A stretch of 54,014 nt of DNA from Pseudomonadota bacterium (GTDB taxonomy: Bacteria; Pseudomonadota; Gammaproteobacteria; Thiotrichales; Thiotrichaceae), in contig PDPG01000053.1 of the NCBI GenBank assembly GCA_002747455.1, forward strand, positions 1 through 54,014, read 5' to 3'. Under the pieces are notes generated by a model. The model searched no databases, had not been told where the DNA came from, and saw only the letters and a program-made list of their open reading frames with translations. The translations under genes and the position numbers were made by a program. Shown in pieces: positions 1-10,178 of the stretch. Every line of letters begins with the position of its first letter. Within the stretch, counting starts at the first letter, position 1.

Positions 1-281
1 AAGCTTGAAGGTCAAACGGAAAAAAGCGGCGTGGTCGGTCGATTTCCTTGAGAAACTATTGCGGCAAGATGTATGAATCTTTCAAGCGATTGCCCTGATA
101 GTATCCCCGAAAGGGCTTGATATTTGACGAAGGGCGACTATCATTTTAGCGCCCTTTGTCAGAGGCATCCGTAAATTACAGGTTGTGGTAACACAGTCAA
201 CCACCGCCCTGCTTTGCCAAAATCTAACTCAAACTGTTAGCATGAATTGACTGTTTACACTTCAAAACAAGAGCGCTTGTC
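1..281. other. Left-edge region without a recognisable gene
   Basis: The window opens on a HindIII site (AAGCTT). Two short open frames run in from the left edge on the plus strand and stop at 49-51 and 74-76. Either could be the last codons of an upstream gene, but neither is long enough to recognise. The rest up to the universal stress protein start at 282 shows no confident promoter or hairpin. Confidence 0.3.
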
Positions 282-707
282 ATGTTTAAAAAAATATTGG
301 TTCCCATTGATTTAGCATCACTTGACCCCGCTACAGCAAGTCTCAAAGTGGTCAAGAGCATGGTCGAAGATATGGATGCGGAAGTACACATACTGAATGT
401 GGCACCCGGTTATGGTACACCACTGGTCGCATCTTATATCCCGCAAGATGTACGAAAGACATTAAATAAAAATATCCGTGAAGAGCTGACAAAACTCGCT
501 GCCGAATACCTTGATACCACACCCAGCGTCAGTATCGTCACCGGAAAACGGGCTGAAAAGATTATTCACTTTGCCGAACAATGGCAGGCCGATTTGATTG
601 TTATCGGTTGTCGTGCCAAGGTCGCTCGCGGCAGCCGGCACTTACTTGGCTCTTGTAGCTCTCAGGTTGCAGACCGCGCCAAGTGCAATGTCTTGGTTGT
701 ACGCTAA
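282..707 (+). CDS. Universal stress protein, UspA family
   Basis: A 141-residue single Usp domain, the usual length for a UspA-type protein. It starts with the typical MFKKILVPID beta strand and ends with CNVLVVR, the last core strand. Family members are small cytoplasmic alpha/beta proteins that form dimers; some bind ATP, and they act in stress survival. The nucleotide-binding loop near residues 109-124 is not canonical: Gly109 is kept, the second glycine is Ala112, and the LLGSCSSQV end is kept with one residue extra in between. ATP binding is therefore uncertain. The gene stands alone, 30 bp before a DUF6122 gene on the same strand. Confidence 0.9.
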   Translation: MFKKILVPIDLASLDPATASLKVVKSMVEDMDAEVHILNVAPGYGTPLVASYIPQDVRKTLNKNIREELTKLAAEYLDTTPSVSIVTGKRAEKIIHFAEQWQADLIVIGCRAKVARGSRHLLGSCSSQVADRAKCNVLVVR

Positions 708-737
708 CATTGAAAAACACCTGTCACGAGGCAGCAC

Positions 738-1064
738 ATGTTCCACATATTTTTACACATTGTGCTGCCTTTGGCGGTCGCCGTGGCCTGCTTCCGACCA
801 CGTTGGAAGTTCGCCTATTTTATTATGATGGCGACCATGCTCGTCGATATTGATCACCTACTCGCCAACCCAATCTACGATCCCTTGCGGTGTAGCGTTG
901 GCTTTCACCCATTACATCGCCTGCTACCTATTGCCGTTTATATCTTACTAAGCGTGGTTCCCAAAACACGTTTGGTCGGTTTAGGTCTGATGATTCACAT
1001 GGCGTTGGACAGCTTGGATTGTAAAGTGAATACTGGTGAGTGGATGCATCACTTCCCTGTGTGA
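738..1064 (+). CDS. DUF6122 family small membrane protein
   Basis: A 108-residue protein with about three to four hydrophobic segments. It carries a conserved set of acidic and histidine residues: DIDH at 37-40, FHPLH at 56-60, and H87, D91 and D94 near the C-terminus. This pattern matches the DUF6122 family and resembles the metal-binding His/Asp arrangement of YdjM-type membrane-bound hydrolases, so a metal-dependent activity in the inner membrane is possible but unproven. It begins 30 bp after the universal stress protein gene and may be cotranscribed with it. Its function is unknown. Confidence 0.8.
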   Translation: MFHIFLHIVLPLAVAVACFRPRWKFAYFIMMATMLVDIDHLLANPIYDPLRCSVGFHPLHRLLPIAVYILLSVVPKTRLVGLGLMIHMALDSLDCKVNTGEWMHHFPV

Positions 1065-1145
1065 TTCCCACGTAAGCAAAGCGTGTACGACACCTGCCAG
1101 AGCATCATGCACCGCAAAAATTAGGTGACTTGCCCCCACTCGGCC

Positions 1146-2540
1146 TTAATCTGTCGCAGTCGGCATTGGCTCCGATTTCTTTTCAAAGACAATTCTATCC
1201 TTCAAAAACCACAACAAAATCAATGATGGAATAACCATTAGTGCGGTGATGATAAAGAACAGCCCCCAGTCGCCATCCAGGCCATCCACCAATGCACCGG
1301 AAGATGAGGCTAACAATGTCCGCCCAAGTGTTCCGAGGGATGCCAGCAGTGCATATTGTGTGGCGGTGTAGGTTCGGTCAACCAATCTCGAAATAAAGGC
1401 GACGAAGGCAACCGTGGCAAATGCCGATGCAATATCATCCATGACAACCGCCAAGGCGAACAAGGTCTCGGATTTCCCACTCCACGCCAACACACTAAAC
1501 ATCACATTGGTCGCAGACATGGCCACTCCGGCCCAGAATAAGGATTTTAGCGAACCAGCTTTCATGGCAAACCACCCGCCCACCAAAGTGAAGGTAACAG
1601 TGGTAATCCAGCCCAAACTTTTGGAGTAAATGGCAATTTGTGACTTGGTAAAGCCAATTTCTTTATAGAAAACAACTGACATTTTCCCCATAAAGGCTTC
1701 GCCGATTTTGAACAGGAAGATAAACGATAAAATCGCAATACCGATGGTCAAACCATTTTTACGAAAGAAGCTGGTCATCGGACTTAAAACAGTACTCACA
1801 AACCAACTGGCAACCGATGGTAAACTGACTGCACCAGAACTAAGACGCTGCTGATCTTCTAATTGACGCTGATACCTGAGTGCTGAGGAGGCCTCCGGGA
1901 TTGTTAGCAGGGCAACATTGAATAGCACGATCAGGCCACACAGAAAGATAAAGGCCATTTGCCAATAATTCTCATAACCTTGTGCCTGAAAATAATCAGC
2001 ACTAAACAAGGCAATCATTCCACCCAGTTTATAGCCACTCCACCAGCCTGCAACAGCTACCGCAGCCCCCGCCGCCATAGAAGCTGACTCTTCCTCACCA
2101 ATCTGTTCAATCCGCAACGCATCAATGGTTATATCCTGGGTTGCCGAGGAAATCGCAATAATCAGGCCAATAAAGATAACCATTGCCAAATTATCAGCCG
2201 GACTGACCACACTCCAGATAATCAATGACAGCAAAATCAACAGCTGCATACTCAGTATCCAGGATTTGCGATGCCCTACCAGGTCAGTCAGTAGCGGAAT
2301 TCTGATGCGATCAACCAAGGGTGCCCACATCCAGTTCACGGCATACACACCAAAAATCAAACCCGCCCAACCAATCGTGCTACGGCTGAGTCCATCTTCT
2401 TTTAGCCACAAGGTCAGTGCTGTCCCAATCAACACCCACGGAAAACCGCTAATAATGCCCAGTGTTAAAATTCGGAGCATTCTCCGGTCGAAATACAAGG
2501 TAATATCCCGTTTCCCCTTACGGAATGAATTGTTGCTCAT
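1146..2540 (-). CDS. ampG: AmpG-like muropeptide permease (MFS)
   Basis: A 464-residue polytopic inner-membrane protein with 12 or more hydrophobic segments. AmpG-type features include the N-terminal GFPWVLIGTALTLWLK segment, the NWMWAPLVDR loop, SSATQDITIDALRIE in the middle and TATQYALLASL near residue 395. AmpG transporters bring GlcNAc-anhydroMurNAc muropeptides released by lytic transglycosylases into the cytoplasm for peptidoglycan recycling. The start codon overlaps the stop of xthA by 4 bp, so the two are translationally coupled. A lytic transglycosylase is encoded about 3 kb away, but not in the same operon. The family call is strong; the exact substrate is by homology. Confidence 0.85.
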   Translation of the reverse strand: MSNNSFRKGKRDITLYFDRRMLRILTLGIISGFPWVLIGTALTLWLKEDGLSRSTIGWAGLIFGVYAVNWMWAPLVDRIRIPLLTDLVGHRKSWILSMQLLILLSLIIWSVVSPADNLAMVIFIGLIIAISSATQDITIDALRIEQIGEEESASMAAGAAVAVAGWWSGYKLGGMIALFSADYFQAQGYENYWQMAFIFLCGLIVLFNVALLTIPEASSALRYQRQLEDQQRLSSGAVSLPSVASWFVSTVLSPMTSFFRKNGLTIGIAILSFIFLFKIGEAFMGKMSVVFYKEIGFTKSQIAIYSKSLGWITTVTFTLVGGWFAMKAGSLKSLFWAGVAMSATNVMFSVLAWSGKSETLFALAVVMDDIASAFATVAFVAFISRLVDRTYTATQYALLASLGTLGRTLLASSSGALVDGLDGDWGLFFIITALMVIPSLILLWFLKDRIVFEKKSEPMPTATD

Positions 2541-3319
2541 GACTTAGGTATCTCATAGTTATAGTCAATCATTAATGGTGCGTGATCAGAAAATCGCTCT
2601 TCACGATAAATTGATGTCGCTTCCACCGTACCTTTCAAACTGGGTGATAAAACATGATAGTCGATGCGCCAGCCAGTATTGTTAGCCCATGCCCGCCCTC
2701 GGTTCGACCACCAAGTGTACTGATGCTCCGGCTGCTCCAGTTCACGAAATGCATCCACGAAACCTTCATCATCAAACAAGGTATCAAGCCACGCGCGTTC
2801 TTCCGGCAAGAATCCTGAGTTCTTTTGATTACCACGCCAATTTTTAATATCTTCATTTTTGTGGGCAATGTTCCAGTCGCCACAAATCACAAAATCACGC
2901 CCTTCATCCCTAAGTGCTTTCATTTTGGGTAAAAAGAAGTCCATTCCACGATACTTCACCGCCTGCCGCTCTTCTTTGGCTGAACCGGACGGAAAATAAA
3001 GGCTCATCACGCTCAATTTGCCAAAACGAGCTTCCAAGTACCGCCCTTCACTATCCAGTTCCTCGTAGCCCATGCCCTCAATCACCGCGTCGGGCTTTTG
3101 CCGACAATACAGCGCCACGCCACTATAGCCTTTCTTCTCTGCATCGTTGTAGTAACAGTGATAGCCCTCTGGATGGAATATCGGGTCCGATAATTGATCA
3201 ATTTGTGCTTTGGTTTCCTGAATGCAAACCACATCTGCATTTTGTTTTGCCAGCCAATCAAAAAAGCCCTTTTTGGCAGCGGCACGAATGCCGTTGGTAT
3301 TTACCGTAATAATTCTCAT
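2537..3319 (-). CDS. xthA: Exodeoxyribonuclease III
   Basis: A 260-residue enzyme of the exonuclease III/AP endonuclease family, close to the usual 250-270 residues. Visible motifs are the VNTNGIRAA N-terminal strand, the metal-ligand glutamate in CIQETKAQ, GDWNIAH with the catalytic Asp and Asn, TGWRIDYHVLS, and the C-terminal SDHAPLMIDY with the catalytic Asp-His pair. It would cut 5' of abasic sites and remove 3' blocking groups in base excision repair in the cytoplasm. It is the first gene of a two-gene unit with ampG; the stop and start codons overlap as ATGA. No unusual residues were seen. Confidence 0.95.
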   Translation of the reverse strand: MRIITVNTNGIRAAAKKGFFDWLAKQNADVVCIQETKAQIDQLSDPIFHPEGYHCYYNDAEKKGYSGVALYCRQKPDAVIEGMGYEELDSEGRYLEARFGKLSVMSLYFPSGSAKEERQAVKYRGMDFFLPKMKALRDEGRDFVICGDWNIAHKNEDIKNWRGNQKNSGFLPEERAWLDTLFDDEGFVDAFRELEQPEHQYTWWSNRGRAWANNTGWRIDYHVLSPSLKGTVEATSIYREERFSDHAPLMIDYNYEIPKS

Positions 3320-3432
3320 GGGGCAATACTATACTTAAAATACCGAATCACCTCTACTGATTAGCATTTCATTAGTTAATAAGGTTAGAATGCGGAGGTT
3401 CACGATTACTACCAACGCATCGCACCCTCATT

Positions 3433-4071
3433 ATGGAACTGACCATACTCATCATTGCTGCCGTCGGTATGCTGTTATTCGCCATCAGCTACCTGAAATT
3501 TGCTTACGAAGGCTTCCGTTATCACCTGATCACCGGCTTGCTGGCGCTGATTCCAGTGGTTAATCTGATCGCACTGCCTACCTTGTGGGATAGAACCATT
3601 AAAATGCTGGGAGTTGGTTTGGTTGGTCTACTCATTGCCATTGGTGCATGGTTTTTGGGTGCTGGGGAGACTTTTCAGTCCTACTGGCATGGTAATCGAG
3701 CAACATCAAGCAACTCTGCAACCCACGGTAATACCCCGATTGCAACCGCGCCGGTTTCTGCTGATGGCCGTACCGCAGCAGTTCCAGTGGAAACTAACTG
3801 GTCATCGAAAGGTAAAAGATTAAGCCTACTGCCCAGCAAAGCACTATACCGACTGGATTTTGAATCTGCGCCACCGGATCAAATCAAGACGTTTACCGGA
3901 CGTATTGTCAGAATTACGTCTGTTGATCACACGATCACCGATGGACGTATCCAGTCTGTCACACCAAGCAGTATCTTTATTGAGCAAACTGGCGATGGAC
4001 AAATTGCTTACGAGATGATGTTGAGCAATATTAAATCCATTAAAGTCATGGTACGCAGGGCGGCTCGCTAA
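3433..4071 (+). CDS. Membrane-anchored protein of unknown function
   Basis: A 212-residue protein I do not recognise. Residues 1-80 hold about three hydrophobic helices. Residues 85-125 form a Ser/Thr/Pro/Ala-rich linker. From about 130 to 208 there is a compact beta-rich domain with FTGRIVRITS, DGRIQSVTPSSIFIEQ and YEMMLSNIKSIKVMV, a strand pattern that recalls small SH3-like or Sm-like barrels. That resemblance is only an impression. The stop codon is followed directly by the ycgL start with no spacer, so the two genes are almost certainly cotranscribed and coupled, which is the only functional hint. Confidence 0.75.
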   Translation: MELTILIIAAVGMLLFAISYLKFAYEGFRYHLITGLLALIPVVNLIALPTLWDRTIKMLGVGLVGLLIAIGAWFLGAGETFQSYWHGNRATSSNSATHGNTPIATAPVSADGRTAAVPVETNWSSKGKRLSLLPSKALYRLDFESAPPDQIKTFTGRIVRITSVDHTITDGRIQSVTPSSIFIEQTGDGQIAYEMMLSNIKSIKVMVRRAAR

Positions 4072-4359
4072 ATGAATGAATCCATTGATTGCTATGTTTA
4101 CCGCAGTAAGTCCAAACAAGGCATGTATATTTACCTGACGGAAAAAGATCACTTCGATGCAATTCCGGCGGCGCTAAAAAATCGTGTAGGGATGCTGGAG
4201 TACTCATTCCAGTTCACCCTCACCGCAGACCGAAAGCTGATTCGCTACGACACAAAACAAGTCATGCAGCAACTTCGGGACAACGGCTTTTTTCTACAAA
4301 TGCCGCCACCGGAAACAAACTTTTTGGATTTAGATTTACGGCAGTCAGACGGTTTTTAA
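4072..4359 (+). CDS. ycgL: YcgL domain protein
   Basis: A 95-residue protein matching the YcgL (DUF709) family: CYVYRSKSKQGMYIYL near the N-terminus, a central PAALKNRVG helix and the closing GFFLQMPPPE signature. The family is small, cytoplasmic and widespread in gammaproteobacteria; its biochemical role is not established. The ATG touches the preceding membrane-protein stop (TAA then ATG), and its 3' end overlaps the convergent hisC 3' end by 15 bp. No separate promoter is evident. Confidence 0.9.
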   Translation: MNESIDCYVYRSKSKQGMYIYLTEKDHFDAIPAALKNRVGMLEYSFQFTLTADRKLIRYDTKQVMQQLRDNGFFLQMPPPETNFLDLDLRQSDGF

Positions 4360-5400
4360 GCACTCAATAAACTGCGCCATTTCATCATCCGTACCGATAG
4401 TGATCCGCAAATACTCGGCAATTCTTGGCTTGCTAAAGTAACGGATCAGCACCCCTTTCTCTTTTAGCCCCAAATAAATCGCTTCTGCGGATTGACCCTC
4501 CGGTGGCTTGGCAAAGATGAAGTTAGTGCTAGAGGGCAATACGCTAAATCCCATATCCGATAGTATTTCTGTCACAGTGTTACGTGTGGCAATAATTTTC
4601 TCACAACAAGATTGGAAGTATTCACGATCCTGAATCGCCATTATGGCACCCACTTGCTCAATGCGTCCCAAGGGATATGGATTGAATGAGTTTTTTACCC
4701 GCTCCATGCCTTCAATGAGTGCCGCATCACCCACCGCAAACCCCACTCGAATTCCCGCTAATGAACGGGACTTGGACAAGGTCTGAACCACCAGTAAGTT
4801 CGGATATTTTCCGATCAGACTGATGGCCGTTTCCGCACCAAAGTCCACATAAGCTTCATCGACTAGCACCACCGAGTCAGGATTGCCTTTCAAGATTTGC
4901 TCAATGGCATCCAACCCCAAAGCAATACCCGTGGGTGCGTTTGGGTTTGCGAAGATAATCGCCCCGTTCTCCTGCTGATAATCCTGCGGATCAATTTCGA
5001 ACGACTCATTCAGCGGAACCGCAACAGCATCAATGCCAAATAATTTACAATAAACAGAGTAAAAGCCGTAGCTGATGTCAGGATAAAGCAAAGGCTTATC
5101 TTTTTTTAATAAACCAACAAATGCGTGAGCCAACGCCTCATCGGAACCATTACCGACAAACACACAAGCCTTATCAAGCTGGTAAAAATCAGCAATTGAC
5201 TGCTTCAGATCATCCGCATTCGGATCAGGATACAAACGCAGAGAACCATCCACCGTACGCCTCATCGCCTCCAACGCCTTAGGTGAAGGCGGGTACGGGT
5301 TTTCATTGGTATTCAGCTTGATAAACTGCTGATCTTTGGGCTGCTCGCCAGGCACATAAGGTTCCAACTCCTGCGCGCGCCGACTCCAGAACTGACTCAT
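4345..5400 (-). CDS. hisC: Histidinol-phosphate aminotransferase
   Basis: A fold-type I PLP aminotransferase that converts imidazole acetol phosphate and glutamate to histidinol phosphate in histidine synthesis. Motifs include KLNTNENPYPPSP (substrate region), NPNAPTG, VDEAYVDF (Asp and Tyr contacts to PLP) and TLSKSRSLAGIRVGF with the Schiff-base lysine. I chose the ATG at 5400 (351 residues) because GGAG sits 6 bases upstream; a longer GTG frame beginning at 5430 adds ten residues without a ribosome site. In Pseudomonas-type genomes a hisC paralogue sits between pheA and tyrA; here that cluster lacks it and this copy stands apart. Its 3' end overlaps convergent ycgL by 15 bp. Confidence 0.93.
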   Translation of the reverse strand: MSQFWSRRAQELEPYVPGEQPKDQQFIKLNTNENPYPPSPKALEAMRRTVDGSLRLYPDPNADDLKQSIADFYQLDKACVFVGNGSDEALAHAFVGLLKKDKPLLYPDISYGFYSVYCKLFGIDAVAVPLNESFEIDPQDYQQENGAIIFANPNAPTGIALGLDAIEQILKGNPDSVVLVDEAYVDFGAETAISLIGKYPNLLVVQTLSKSRSLAGIRVGFAVGDAALIEGMERVKNSFNPYPLGRIEQVGAIMAIQDREYFQSCCEKIIATRNTVTEILSDMGFSVLPSSTNFIFAKPPEGQSAEAIYLGLKEKGVLIRYFSKPRIAEYLRITIGTDDEMAQFIECLKTV

Positions 5401-5436
5401 ACGGTTCTCCGTTTCAACGGAAGCAGCCACGGCGTA

Positions 5437-6672
5437 TCAGGCGCGACACTCCCACACTAATAATTTACGCCCCGCATTCAGTGTCGATCTTGAATTCAGA
5501 TGATTCATGCGCTTAATCGCATTAACATGCACACCCGTTTTTCTCATGACGTGCACCAGATCTTCACCGGGGCGTAATTGATAATATCGACGCCAAATTC
5601 TGCCACCCCGACCACTGCGCTTCAAGTTTGTTAATCTTTTGATGTGCCCGGGGACTGCCTGCAAACACCGGCGGTCACTTAATGGCCGTGATTGGTGGCT
5701 GGAATAACGCTTTGCCCGCTGCTGCTGTCGCCACTTTCTTTGATAATCTGCACGAGTTTTTACCAAACCACCACCTTGGTAGTCATTGAAAGAACGATTA
5801 CTCTTGCCGTGTAGTGTTCGGTAAACCCCCATGACTCGGCGCACATACTCACGGGTTTCTTTATACGGAGGAATACCACCATAAAGTGCAACCTTACCTT
5901 CACCCGCGTTATAGCCCGCTAAGGCCAGGTAAACGTTGCCATTAAAGCGGTTCAACAACCAACGAAGATACTCTGTGCCCGCACTGATATTTTGATGACT
6001 ATCATAGCTATTACGCACACCAAAACGTCTAGCCGTTGCCGGCATCAACTGCATAAGACCTCTCGCCCCTTTTCTCGAGCGCGCCCGCGTCTTAAAGCAG
6101 CTCTCGGCAGTAATGACGGACTTGATCAGGTTTTCGTTTACACCATGTCGGCGACTGGCTTCAGTAATTGACCTTTGATATTTTCGAGAACGGTGTTGCA
6201 GCTCCTGATAATTAAATTTATAACAAGGCCGGTAGCTGCTACGGCTCCTCGTTGATAACATCAATCGTCGATAAGTATCTTGACTTATTTTTAGCGATTT
6301 TGTCTGGTTTTTTTTGCCGGCCTTCTTAATAGATTTCGATGACTTGTTGGGCACCGCAGGCCTCTTAATAAACTGGCTTAGATCCAATCCCTCCAAATCA
6401 TTCAAATCTATCTCGGACGACTCTGGTTTTGATTGCAAACCCATTTTATTAGCCACAAACTGTATCCCATAGTTTTCTTTGGGGTCTATAAGCTTGCGCT
6501 GTTTGCTGTCTGTTCCTTGTTTCTCACCCAGCAAAGTGACAACCCTTAGTAAGTCTTGCTCAATCTCATCGACCAACTTGTCTGATTTGCCGACTGCATA
6601 TCCGGTATTTAGAACCCCCAAAATAGGCAGAAAAATTACTGCACGAAACAAACTGTGTTTATTATTCACCAT
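5437..6672 (-). CDS. Soluble-type lytic transglycosylase with LysM-like end
   Basis: A 411-residue exported protein. Residues 1-28 look like a signal peptide ending around GYAVGKS. A basic, low-complexity region follows to about 150. The SLT domain runs from about 160 to 290 with the catalytic Glu190 in TAESCF, then GLMQLMPATARRFGV and AGYNAGEGKV, all diagnostic of family 1 lytic transglycosylases. The last 50 residues (RPGEDLVHVMRKTGV through LNAGRKLLVWE) resemble one LysM peptidoglycan-binding repeat. It would cleave glycan strands in the periplasm to give 1,6-anhydro muropeptides. The gene starts 36 bp before hisC on the same strand; they may be cotranscribed. Confidence 0.88.
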   Translation of the reverse strand: MVNNKHSLFRAVIFLPILGVLNTGYAVGKSDKLVDEIEQDLLRVVTLLGEKQGTDSKQRKLIDPKENYGIQFVANKMGLQSKPESSEIDLNDLEGLDLSQFIKRPAVPNKSSKSIKKAGKKNQTKSLKISQDTYRRLMLSTRSRSSYRPCYKFNYQELQHRSRKYQRSITEASRRHGVNENLIKSVITAESCFKTRARSRKGARGLMQLMPATARRFGVRNSYDSHQNISAGTEYLRWLLNRFNGNVYLALAGYNAGEGKVALYGGIPPYKETREYVRRVMGVYRTLHGKSNRSFNDYQGGGLVKTRADYQRKWRQQQRAKRYSSHQSRPLSDRRCLQAVPGHIKRLTNLKRSGRGGRIWRRYYQLRPGEDLVHVMRKTGVHVNAIKRMNHLNSRSTLNAGRKLLVWECRA

Positions 6673-7104
6673 AGTGTGAAGCCTTCTTTAAACTCTGATT
6701 CCATAAATGCCTTAGTCCCGCTCCCTACGGACTAACTGTTTACCAAACTAACACAAGCTCCCCTAGAGAAACGCCCAAAAACCGAATCAACGGTATAAAA
6801 ACACGCACCAAACCGCATATATCATGATTAACCACCATAGTGAGCGTATTATTTCTTTTCTTACTGGCTTATTAAGAACGTATAATTTCTTTATATAACA
6901 AGCATAAAGAAACATTTCTTAAAATAGTGCATGAACCCCTGATTGTCAAAACGCGCGATTATGCAGCCCCACGACCAACAATGCCACCCTTACCTCAGCA
7001 ATCACCCATAAAATACTGTAATAATCACACAATCTATCTCTCTTTTTTAAAACCAAACTCCCCTATAATCCAAAGTCCTGAACTCACCAAACTGGATCTG
7101 ACCT
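6673..7104. other. Divergent intergenic region, AT-rich
   Basis: This 432-bp gap separates the outward-facing lytic transglycosylase and nadB genes. A TATAAT occurs at 6881-6886 with a poor -35, and another at 7064-7069, 35 bp before the nadB start, again with a poor -35; the second is the likelier nadB promoter. The short frames across this stretch have no coding character. No RNA gene was recognised. Confidence 0.4.
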
Positions 7105-8718
7105 ATGCAACATGATGTTTTAATTATTGGCAGTGGTGCAGCGGGCCTAAGTCTGGCCTTGAGTCTGCCATCCAGCACAAACATTGCCGTAATCAGCAAA
7201 GACAAACTCACAGAAGGAAGTACCTTCTATGCCCAAGGCGGCATTTCTGCGGTGGTGGATTCAGGCGACAGTATTGAGTCGCATGTGTCAGACACACTGA
7301 TCGCAGGTGCTGGCCTGTGCGATCAGGAAGTAGTTGAGCAAGTTGTTAGCAAAAGCGGTGAAGCCATTCAATGGCTGCTGGATAAAGGCGTACCATTTAC
7401 CCGAAATCACGATACACCGTACTCTGAGCGTGCAGCAGACCTCCACTTAACGCGCGAAGGCGGACATTCACACCGCCGTGTTGCCCATGCGGACGACGCA
7501 AGTGGCAAAGCCATTGAAACGACCCTGCTACAACGAGCACAGGCTCAGGAAAATATTGCGTTATTTGAACACCATATTGCAGTCGATTTAATTACTACAC
7601 GGCGACTGGGAAAAACACGGGAAAACCGCTGTCTGGGTGCTTATATACTAGACCGGAAGAAAGAAGAAGTTCACACCTTCTCCGCACGATTCACTGTTTT
7701 AGCCACAGGTGGCGCCAGTAAAGTTTATCTCTATACCAGTAACCCGGATGGTGCCAGCGGTGACGGAATCGCAATGGCTTGGCGTGCAGGCTGTCGGGTC
7801 GCCAATATGGAATTTATGCAATTCCACCCTACTTGCCTATATCACCCACACGCTAAATCAAACTTGATCACCGAAGCTGTTCGTGGTGAAGGGGGACACC
7901 TGTTACTACCCGATGGCACACGGTTCATGCAGAACTACGACAGCCGTGGTGAATTGGCCCCCCGTGACATTGTTGCCCGTACCATCGACCATGAAATGAA
8001 ACGCCTGGGGATTGATTCAGTTTTTCTGGACATTAGCCACAAACCCAAAGACTTCATTCTTCAACACTTCCCGAATGTGTATGCCACCTGTGAAACGTTT
8101 GGCTACGACATGAGTAAAGAACCCGTCCCCGTTGTTCCGGCTGCACACTATACCTGCGGCGGGGTGATGGTGGATAGCGATGGACATACCGATATCCACC
8201 GACTTTATGCCATCGGCGAAACCAGCTTTACCGGTTTACATGGAGCCAATCGCCTGGCCAGTAACTCACTGCTGGAGTGCGTGGTTTATGGCAAAGCCTG
8301 TGCCGAGGATATTACGCAGAATTTAGGTAAAACCCTACCTGCAATCAAGATTCCACAGTGGGATGCCAGTCGTGTCACTGATTCAGATGAGCGTGTTGTC
8401 ATCAACCATAATTGGGATGAAATCCGCCGCTTTATGTGGGATTACGTGGGTATCGTGCGCACTTCCAAGCGACTTGCCCGAGCCAGAAACCGCATTGAAT
8501 TACTCTTAAAGGAAATTGACGAGTATTACAGTAATTTCCACATCACGGCCGATTTAATTGAGCTACGCAACCTGGCCGAAGTATCGCGCTTAATTATTCT
8601 CTCAGCACAGAGTCGTCGGGAAAGTCGGGGACTGCACTACACACTGAATTATCCTGAGTTAGATAAGGGCCTGGAACAAATCAACAGTATCTTAGACCCG
8701 ATTCGTCGCTCGAACTAA
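7105..8718 (+). CDS. nadB: L-aspartate oxidase
   Basis: A 537-residue FAD enzyme, the usual NadB length. It shows the dinucleotide-binding [15 protein letters not shown] at residues 5-19, the [12 protein letters not shown] segment near 40-51 that marks Nad[36 protein letters not shown], and [18 protein letters not shown] near the C-terminal half. It oxidises L-aspartate to iminoaspartate, the first step of de novo NAD synthesis, passing electrons to oxygen or fumarate. nadA is not in the window. A TATAAT at 7064 is the probable -10. The gene is followed by purB after 83 bp, which has its own promoter. Confidence 0.95.
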   Translation: MQHDVLIIGSGAAGLSLALSLPSSTNIAVISKDKLTEGSTFYAQGGISAVVDSGDSIESHVSDTLIAGAGLCDQEVVEQVVSKSGEAIQWLLDKGVPFTRNHDTPYSERAADLHLTREGGHSHRRVAHADDASGKAIETTLLQRAQAQENIALFEHHIAVDLITTRRLGKTRENRCLGAYILDRKKEEVHTFSARFTVLATGGASKVYLYTSNPDGASGDGIAMAWRAGCRVANMEFMQFHPTCLYHPHAKSNLITEAVRGEGGHLLLPDGTRFMQNYDSRGELAPRDIVARTIDHEMKRLGIDSVFLDISHKPKDFILQHFPNVYATCETFGYDMSKEPVPVVPAAHYTCGGVMVDSDGHTDIHRLYAIGETSFTGLHGANRLASNSLLECVVYGKACAEDITQNLGKTLPAIKIPQWDASRVTDSDERVVINHNWDEIRRFMWDYVGIVRTSKRLARARNRIELLLKEIDEYYSNFHITADLIELRNLAEVSRLIILSAQSRRESRGLHYTLNYPELDKGLEQINSILDPIRRSN

Positions 8719-8726
8719 GCGCCTAA

Positions 8727-10169
<1,443 letters not shown>

Positions 10170-10178
10170 GATAGTGTC

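Noticed and set aside
598..828. 76-codon frame overlapping the universal stress protein and DUF6122 genes
   Set aside because: It overlaps two well-supported genes in another frame and has no features of its own.
6927..7115. 62-codon frame before nadB
   Set aside because: It runs over the nadB start and through the likely -10 box, and its proline-rich product looks like random translation of AT/C-rich DNA.
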